DNA of 17,717 nt from contig NZ_JBNMJV010000048.1 in assembly GCF_050874005.1 (NCBI RefSeq), positions 1 to 17,717 on the forward strand, read 5' to 3'. The stretch comes from Huintestinicola sp050874005. Lineage in GTDB: Bacteria; Bacillota; Clostridia; Oscillospirales; Ruminococcaceae. The translations under genes and the position numbers were made by a program. The notes under the pieces are model-generated. The model was not told where the DNA came from. It made no database searches and saw nothing but the letters and a program-made list of their open reading frames with translations. Shown in pieces: positions 13,697 to 17,717 of this stretch (position 1 is its first letter; each line of letters opens with the position of its first letter).

Positions 13697-14381
13697 TGAA
13701 ATTTCCTTTCAGAAGCAGCTTGAGAAGCCTCACCATTTTTGTATGGAAATGCGAAAGCGGCAGGCAGGGAACGGTTATTCTGACAGCAGAAAGCATAGCT
13801 TCTTTAAATGCCCGGGGGGAATTTGTATCATAGCTTTCGGAGGACATAAAGTTTCTCCCTATTTCAAACCAGGCGTGAGCGTCGCTGCCTGCGACACGAG
13901 CGGTATGAGCAGGGTCGGTAAATTTGTCTGCTGTTTCTTTTTGCTTTTCCGAAAAACTGTTTTCCATATTCCTTCCGTTGTGTATTTCAATAAGATCAAT
14001 ATCCGAAGCAAGTTCTTTTATTTTATCTGTTTTAAGAACTGTTTTATATCTTTTTTCGTCATAGGGATGGGGAATATACACAATGCCGCCCTGAGCCTTT
14101 ATTCTTTCCGCTGTTTCTCCGGAAGAGAGACCTGCGGGTATCTCACTGTTTAAAAACAGCCCTATTATCTCCCCGTCGGCTGTAAATATTTCTTCTCCTA
14201 TGATAACGCTGATATGATATTTCTTAAAATACTGCTTTGCTTTTAATGCTCCCGAGATGGTATTATGATCGCAGACGGCTATGCAGTCGATGGATCTGAG
14301 TCTGCACATCAGAGCAAGCAGCCTTATGCTCAAAATGCTGTCGCAGGAATATGCGGTATGGATATGCAGTTCCGTTTTCAT
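13638..14381 (-). CDS. PHP-domain phosphoesterase in the polysaccharide operon
   Basis: 247 residues. PHP metal-binding motifs: ELHIHTAYSCDS (3-14), CDHNTISG (about 37-44), IIGEEIF (about 60-66), IPHPYD, LIEIHNGRN and GSDAHAWFEIG near 165-175. This is the TrpH/YciV-like general PHP type. It lacks the DIHCHILPGIDDG opening of CpsB/YwqE capsule tyrosine phosphatases, so a tyrosine-phosphatase role is unlikely. Clear GAGGAG 8 nt before ATG. The last about 20 codons (RIIRRKCVKGNKKVS) overlap the next gene. It most simply removes a phosphate from a sugar phosphate made by the adjacent enzymes, which is inference. Cytoplasmic. Confidence 0.8.
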   Translation of the reverse strand: MKTELHIHTAYSCDSILSIRLLALMCRLRSIDCIAVCDHNTISGALKAKQYFKKYHISVIIGEEIFTADGEIIGLFLNSEIPAGLSSGETAERIKAQGGIVYIPHPYDEKRYKTVLKTDKIKELASDIDLIEIHNGRNMENSFSEKQKETADKFTDPAHTARVAGSDAHAWFEIGRNFMSSESYDTNSPRAFKEAMLSAVRITVPCLPLSHFHTKMVRLLKLLLKGNFNELYRIIRRKCVKGNKKVS

Positions 14382-14401
14382 ATGCAGTACTCCTCAGCCG
14401 A

Positions 14402-15088
14402 TCATTTTGAGCGTATCCTGTCGATAACGGTTATAACGGTACGGAATATTATCCTTATATCCAGAGCAGCCGACCTGTGAGTTACATAATAAAGCTCCAT
14501 CTTCTGACGGGAGCCGTTTTCATAGCTTGTATTTTTATCCGCATATGCCGCCCAATATCCTGTAAGCCCCGGCTTTACGGAAAGAAGAGCCTCTCTTGCC
14601 TCTCCGTAGAGCAATGTCTCATCCGTCACCACGGGGCGGGGCCCCACCACAGACATATTTCCCAGGATAAGAACATTCATAAATATCTGCGGCAGCTCGT
14701 CAAGGCTTGTCCTGCGAAGTATCCTGCCTATTTTTGTGACACGGGGGTCGTTTTTCAGCTTATATTCTTTTTTGAACTCCTGCTGCTGTTCGGGAGTGAG
14801 ATATTTTCCCATATCGTCGGCGTCACTTTTCATACTGCGGAATTTGTAGACCTTGATAGGCTTCCCACCTCGTCCCACACGGCTGTGTGCGTAAATAACA
14901 GGGCCGCCGTCCTCTGTGAAAATAAGCAGAGCAATGACTGCACAGGGAATGAGAATTATAAGAGAAGCGATAAAGGACAGAAGGATATCCGCAGCTCGTT
15001 TAAAGAACTCGTAGGCTCTTTTTGTTTCTGCGGGGGAACAGCATTCGGCCGCAGAACCGTTCTGTTCCTTTCCAAGCGTATCCGCCAT
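14402..15088 (-). CDS. Initiating phosphoglycosyl transferase (bacterial sugar transferase family)
   Basis: Predicted to move a sugar-1-phosphate from a nucleotide sugar to undecaprenyl phosphate, the first step of repeat-unit assembly (WbaP/WcaJ/PglC superfamily, PF02397). 228 residues from the chosen ATG: a short polar N-terminus, one hydrophobic helix (about 34-57), then VYKFRSM (80-86), a long insertion, TSLDELPQIFMNVLILGNMSVVGPRPV (127-153) and PGLTGYWA. The DE of SLDELPQ is the catalytic pair of the family. It is the short, single-domain type. I chose ATG 15088 because GGGGAGAGG lies just upstream. An earlier in-frame start (15166) would sit inside the promoter. First gene of the operon, 21 nt before the PHP gene. 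Confidence 0.93.
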   Translation of the reverse strand: MADTLGKEQNGSAAECCSPAETKRAYEFFKRAADILLSFIASLIILIPCAVIALLIFTEDGGPVIYAHSRVGRGGKPIKVYKFRSMKSDADDMGKYLTPEQQQEFKKEYKLKNDPRVTKIGRILRRTSLDELPQIFMNVLILGNMSVVGPRPVVTDETLLYGEAREALLSVKPGLTGYWAAYADKNTSYENGSRQKMELYYVTHRSAALDIRIIFRTVITVIDRIRSK

Positions 15089-15137
15089 CAATATCCTCTC
15101 CCCTTTCCGCCTCGGCAATATAATAACACACCTTATA

Positions 15138-15166
15138 ATTATACACCAAGCCGCATTTTTTGTCAA
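15138..15166 (-). promoter_or_regulatory. Consensus promoter of the exopolysaccharide operon
   Basis: Minus-strand TTGACA (15161-15166), 17-nt spacer, TATAAT (15138-15143): a perfect match. The leader to ATG 15088 would be about 43 nt, too short for a riboswitch or an antitermination element. Seven co-directional genes follow (to 8159) with no internal promoter of similar quality that I noticed. Confidence 0.82.
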
Positions 15167-15210
15167 TCGTTATAGCTGACAAAAAAGCAGGGAAAGTTGA
15201 CCTAAAATAC

Positions 15211-15239
15211 AAAAAGCGGATACCCCGGGGGATATCCGC
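15211..15239 (-). terminator. Intrinsic terminator of the EpsG operon
   Basis: Minus-strand stem GCGGATATCC with a matching GGTATCCGC (about 10 bp including one T-G) closed over a C/G-rich loop, followed by five T residues (15211-15215). It lies 15 nt after the stop of the secreted protein and about 45 nt before the next operon's promoter. Confidence 0.82.
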
Positions 15240-15254
15240 AGTTTTGCGAAAATG

Positions 15255-15890
15255 TTACATAATGATATACTTGCCGCCGCAGGTCATAGAAACCACGATA
15301 TTGCCGTCATTGTCAAATACAAGAGCACCCATATCGTTTACGTTTTTATTCTCGTCCACATAGTACACGTGAGCCGTTTTCAGATCTATACCGCACTGAG
15401 TGTAGTATTTTGAGGAGATGTGGATATCAACGGTGCAGCCGAAGGAGCCCTGCTGCTCGGTCCTGAGTATCATTGCGCCCTGAGACTCGGACTTGGTCAT
15501 TTTTATGGCAAGGCTTATATCCTTTGCATCGGTAACGCTGTCGCCGTCGATAACAGCGGTGTAACGCTTTGTAACAACGGTAAGGATCCCGCCGTCCCTG
15601 CCTGTCAGCATTGCCAAAGCGTTTGCCTTTAACTGAGCGGTCTCATAGGAAGCATAAACAGGTTCATTTTTTGCGATGGCTGATCTGATGTCATTTTTGC
15701 CAATTATCTCAAGAGGATTTGCAAGAGATGAACCTGCAGAAGGAGCAGTACTGTTCTCCGCCGAAGGAGCGGAGGGCACCGCAGGGGGCAGAGTATAGCC
15801 GGGGTTAGTTGAGTAATCCGCAGCGCTTACGGATACAGCCATAGAAGCGGCGATAACAGCCGCAGCAATAACAGAAAAGCTTTTTTTCAT
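15255..15890 (-). CDS. Secreted protein of unknown function
   Basis: 211 residues, not recognised. A clear Sec signal peptide (MKK, then an Ala/Val/Ile core, cleavage probably after VSA at residue 23) is followed by a Pro/Ser/Ala-rich segment (about 27-58) and a compact beta-rich domain (about 60-211). That domain includes TAVIDGDSVTDAKDISLAIKM, which reads superficially like a dockerin calcium loop. However, only one such segment is present and the pattern is incomplete, so I do not call dockerin. It is encoded with an EpsG-like polymerase and an unknown membrane protein, with a 4-nt ATGA overlap to the latter. It could be a surface or matrix protein linked to the polymer; that is inference. 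Confidence 0.75.
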   Translation of the reverse strand: MKKSFSVIAAAVIAASMAVSVSAADYSTNPGYTLPPAVPSAPSAENSTAPSAGSSLANPLEIIGKNDIRSAIAKNEPVYASYETAQLKANALAMLTGRDGGILTVVTKRYTAVIDGDSVTDAKDISLAIKMTKSESQGAMILRTEQQGSFGCTVDIHISSKYYTQCGIDLKTAHVYYVDENKNVNDMGALVFDNDGNIVVSMTCGGKYIIM

Positions 15891-16366
15891 AATATATCGT
15901 TCCTTTCACAGCCTTGTATCATCTTTTTTGTATATAAATATCCCGCTCCGAACAGCATAAGCCCAAACAGCGCCGTCATTGCGGAGAATATATTCCCGTT
16001 TATTCCCATAGCCCGTTCAAGCTCGGCAAAGGGAAGCCTTGAAATTATCTGACAGAGCTTATCCGCCGCAAGCCCGATGTCGCTGAATTTAAACGCTCTT
16101 ACCTCCGATATGAGAAGCTGTATCGCAGTGGGTACGCCCAGCCACAGGCACATTCCGAGAGCAAATTTTTTCCTCATTCTCAGCCCGTTTATAAACGACG
16201 CCGCAAACCAGCAGACAAGGGTAAGCACCGCCGCTCCGCCTCTCAGAAAGCCTGCCGCTTCATCGGGTATAAGATCGTCCCTGCCTGCACAGGCGGATAC
16301 ATAGGAAACGCACAGGCAAAGTGCAATGTCCTCGGTGACAGAGGAGGGATAAAAGGACAGCTTCAC
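15887..16366 (-). CDS. Small membrane protein of unknown function
   Basis: 159 residues, not recognised. Hydrophobic segments at about 43-60, 69-88 and 125-145, with a weaker one near 12-27; the loop 89-124 is amphipathic. The region DIGLAADKLCQIISRLPFAELERAMGINGNIFSAM and the general layout (several helices and a short polar tail) resemble the small SpoIIIAC/AD- or stage-III-like membrane proteins only vaguely, so I give no family. The start is GTG with a 4-nt GTGA overlap to the EpsG stop, and the stop overlaps the next ATG in the same way. Tight coupling on both sides argues that the three proteins act together. Confidence 0.72.
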   Translation of the reverse strand: MKLSFYPSSVTEDIALCLCVSYVSACAGRDDLIPDEAAGFLRGGAAVLTLVCWFAASFINGLRMRKKFALGMCLWLGVPTAIQLLISEVRAFKFSDIGLAADKLCQIISRLPFAELERAMGINGNIFSAMTALFGLMLFGAGYLYTKKMIQGCERNDIL

Positions 16367-17463
16367 TTGACTTCCGTCCTTTCAAATATGGTTTTGTACG
16401 GCACAACACCGTTATAATTCCGGTTTATGAGCAGGGCATAATTACCCGAAAGGATAAGCACAGCCGCAATCAGCACCGCAGTTCCTGCGCCTTTTTTCTT
16501 CTTTTGGGCAATGTCTGAAAGAGCAATGATGATCTTCGGCGCTCCGAGACACACCCCGGGGATAAAAAACAACAGGGCAAGCCTTGAGACAATGGCATAT
16601 CTTGAGCCGATAAGCTCGAAGAAAAATGCGGCAAAGCAGCACCATATTATCATATTGATACTGCGCTTTTCGCCGTTCATACGGTCTCTGAGGGCAAACG
16701 CCGCCGCAAAAAGCACGCCATACATCAAGGTGTATGCGATCGGCAGCCCGTTTACCATATCTCTGCTGCTGTCTATATTATAGCCCGAATAGACAAATCT
16801 CGTAACAAACCGCAGTACCTGTTCGGAAAAGACATATGCCCCTGCCGAAAGCACCGCCGTTACTGCAAGAGTAACCATATTCCAGCCTATATAAGCGAAT
16901 ATAAGGCAGGGAAGCAGGAACAGCGCAGAACGGTGAAACGCCGCCGCAAACAGTATCAGCAGCAGATATCTCACACGGCAGCCCTTTACGGCGTATCCAA
17001 AGGCAAAGGCGCAAATGACCGCCGCTATGAACTGACGCATAAAATTCATCGAGTTAAAAAACAGCCCCATTCCCAGAAAAGCCGCAACGCTTATCCAGGG
17101 ATTGTCCGAATTACGGTATATATAGGTCATAAGGGGCGGATATATCAGAAGTGATATAAGGGGGAACGCCGCCGCATAATCGGAGGTGAAAATGTTCAGG
17201 AGCTTTAAGGGATAGAACAGTCCTATTTCCTGCCTGCCTCCCCGAAGCCTGTCAAGATCCACGAAATTCAGATCGTAGTACCAGCCTGCGTAAAGGTTGT
17301 AATCGTAGCCCACGCCGAAGCGCAGAGCGGATATAAGAGTAAGCGCCGCTCCCGCCAGAATACAATACAGCAGGACTGTCCTGCTCTCTTTTTTTTCGCA
17401 AAGTCCGCACAGGGGGATACCCAGTCCCGCAGACAGCAGGAGTATGATCCAATATACAGCCAT
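16363..17463 (-). CDS. EpsG-family polysaccharide polymerase-like protein
   Basis: 366 residues with about 9-10 membrane helices. EpsG features: ALRFGVGYDYNLYAGWYYDL (46-65), NFMRQFIAAVICAFAFGY (140-157) and AAAFHRSALFLLP (173-185). EpsG of Bacillus subtilis is thought to polymerise exopolysaccharide. It starts the three-gene operon from a consensus promoter; ATG has GAGG upstream. A Wzy-type polymerase is encoded in the next operon, so either two polymers are made or one protein works on a different step. The two downstream genes are unknown. Confidence 0.88.
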   Translation of the reverse strand: MAVYWIILLLSAGLGIPLCGLCEKKESRTVLLYCILAGAALTLISALRFGVGYDYNLYAGWYYDLNFVDLDRLRGGRQEIGLFYPLKLLNIFTSDYAAAFPLISLLIYPPLMTYIYRNSDNPWISVAAFLGMGLFFNSMNFMRQFIAAVICAFAFGYAVKGCRVRYLLLILFAAAFHRSALFLLPCLIFAYIGWNMVTLAVTAVLSAGAYVFSEQVLRFVTRFVYSGYNIDSSRDMVNGLPIAYTLMYGVLFAAAFALRDRMNGEKRSINMIIWCCFAAFFFELIGSRYAIVSRLALLFFIPGVCLGAPKIIIALSDIAQKKKKGAGTAVLIAAVLILSGNYALLINRNYNGVVPYKTIFERTEVK

Positions 17464-17494
17464 AGCGTCCTCTTTTCACACTTATCTGAGTTTA

Positions 17495-17523
17495 ATTATA
17501 CTATTTCTTTTCCCTGTTGTCAA
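17495..17523 (-). promoter_or_regulatory. Consensus promoter of the EpsG operon
   Basis: Minus-strand TTGACA (17518-17523), 17-nt spacer, TATAAT (17495-17500), a perfect match. It directly follows the terminator at 17535-17565. Leader about 25 nt. Confidence 0.82.
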
Positions 17524-17534
17524 GGCAGTTTTGC

Positions 17535-17565
17535 AAAAAAAGAGGACAGGGTCTCCCCTGCCCTC
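17535..17565 (-). terminator. Strong intrinsic terminator upstream of the EpsG operon
   Basis: Minus-strand GAGGGCAGGG and CCCTGTCCTC pair over 10 bp (one G-U) around a GAGA tetraloop (a GNRA loop), then seven T residues (17535-17541). It ends a minus-strand transcript coming from beyond the right edge. Confidence 0.85.
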
Positions 17566-17599
17566 GCAGTCTGTCAAAAAAGAAACGACAATTATATAA

Positions 17600-17717
17600 T
17601 ATGCACAAACCAATGCAGAAATTGCTTCGTCAAAAACGTTCCACCGGAACGTTTTTGAGGGTAAGTTATCTCAACCGCTCTACAAGGGGAGGCGGTCGTG
17701 TTCGCCTCCCCTCGAAA
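17600..17717. repeat. Hairpin-rich noncoding element, possible intergenic repeat
   Basis: Two perfect stem-loops 27 nt apart with no ORF: CAAAAACGTTCC-ACC-GGAACGTTTTTG (12-bp stem, 17631-17657) and AGGGGAGGCG-N8-CGCCTCCCCT (10-bp stem, 17685-17712). The first has T5 within its right arm in either direction, so it could be a bidirectional terminator. I see no gene between 17566 and the window end, apart from a weak plus-strand TATAAT near 17595. Confidence 0.5.

Noticed and set aside
13206..14153. Long open frame on the plus strand (about 315 codons)
   Set aside because: It lies antisense to the PRTase and PHP genes, which have clear motifs and Shine-Dalgarno sites; its translation shows no domain and odd composition.
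13638..14381. CpsB/YwqE-type capsule tyrosine phosphatase
   Set aside because: The diagnostic DIHCHILPGIDDG opening is absent and no BY-kinase or chain-length regulator is in the window.
14477..15175. Plus-strand open frame antisense to the sugar transferase
   Set aside because: The minus-strand gene has all family motifs; the plus frame is a shadow with no recognisable protein features.
15500..15560. Dockerin-like calcium loop in the secreted protein
   Set aside because: Ruminococci carry many dockerins, but only one partial loop-like segment is present and the duplicated loop-helix pattern is missing.
1..17717. CRISPR arrays, tRNA, rRNA or riboswitches
   Set aside because: I saw no regularly spaced repeats, no cloverleaf or rRNA sequence, and operon leaders are too short for known riboswitches.

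Overview
The window looks like chromosome from a low-to-mid GC Gram-positive anaerobe, most likely a Ruminococcus-type Clostridium (Oscillospiraceae). I base this on the protein style (DHHW/MBOAT O-acetylation pair, HisJ-type PHP protein, EpsG, Stealth, Clostridia-type Wzx), strong Shine-Dalgarno sites, TTGACA-17-TATAAT promoters and short U-tailed terminators. The species call is an inference. Every protein-coding gene is on the minus strand except one small peptide gene.

From right to left, the direction of transcription, the layout is as follows. (1) 15211-17565 is a three-gene operon between an intrinsic terminator and a consensus promoter on one side and an intrinsic terminator on the other: EpsG-like polymerase, unknown membrane protein, unknown secreted protein, joined by 4-nt overlaps. 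(2) 8118-15166 is a Wzx/Wzy exopolysaccharide operon from its own consensus promoter: initiating phosphoglycosyl transferase, PHP phosphoesterase, phosphoribosyltransferase-fold protein, Stealth sugar-phosphate transferase, GT2 glycosyltransferase, O-antigen-polymerase-like protein, flippase. (3) 2751-8008 holds an MBOAT acyltransferase, two isochorismatase-fold hydrolases, a DHHW (AlgJ/AlgX-like) protein and a HisJ-like PHP protein, so polymer O-acetylation genes are interrupted by two small hydrolases. (4) 2184-2735 is a compact module resembling a type I toxin-antitoxin locus: a plus-strand holin-like peptide gene with a consensus promoter, faced by a minus-strand consensus promoter that should make a short antisense RNA. 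A 101-bp palindrome sits inside the peptide ORF and looks like an insertion that removed the original stop. (5) 173-2186 is a tyrosine recombinase and an alpha/beta hydrolase in one transcript. The two window ends hold noncoding hairpin-rich DNA.

Together groups 1-3 would build, export, polymerise and O-acetylate a surface polysaccharide. With one GT2, one Stealth protein and one initiating transferase, the repeat unit would be short and probably phosphodiester-containing. The phosphoribosyltransferase plus PHP pair hints at a ribosyl-phosphate modification, which is a hypothesis. No chain-length regulator, BY-kinase or nucleotide-sugar synthesis gene is in the window.
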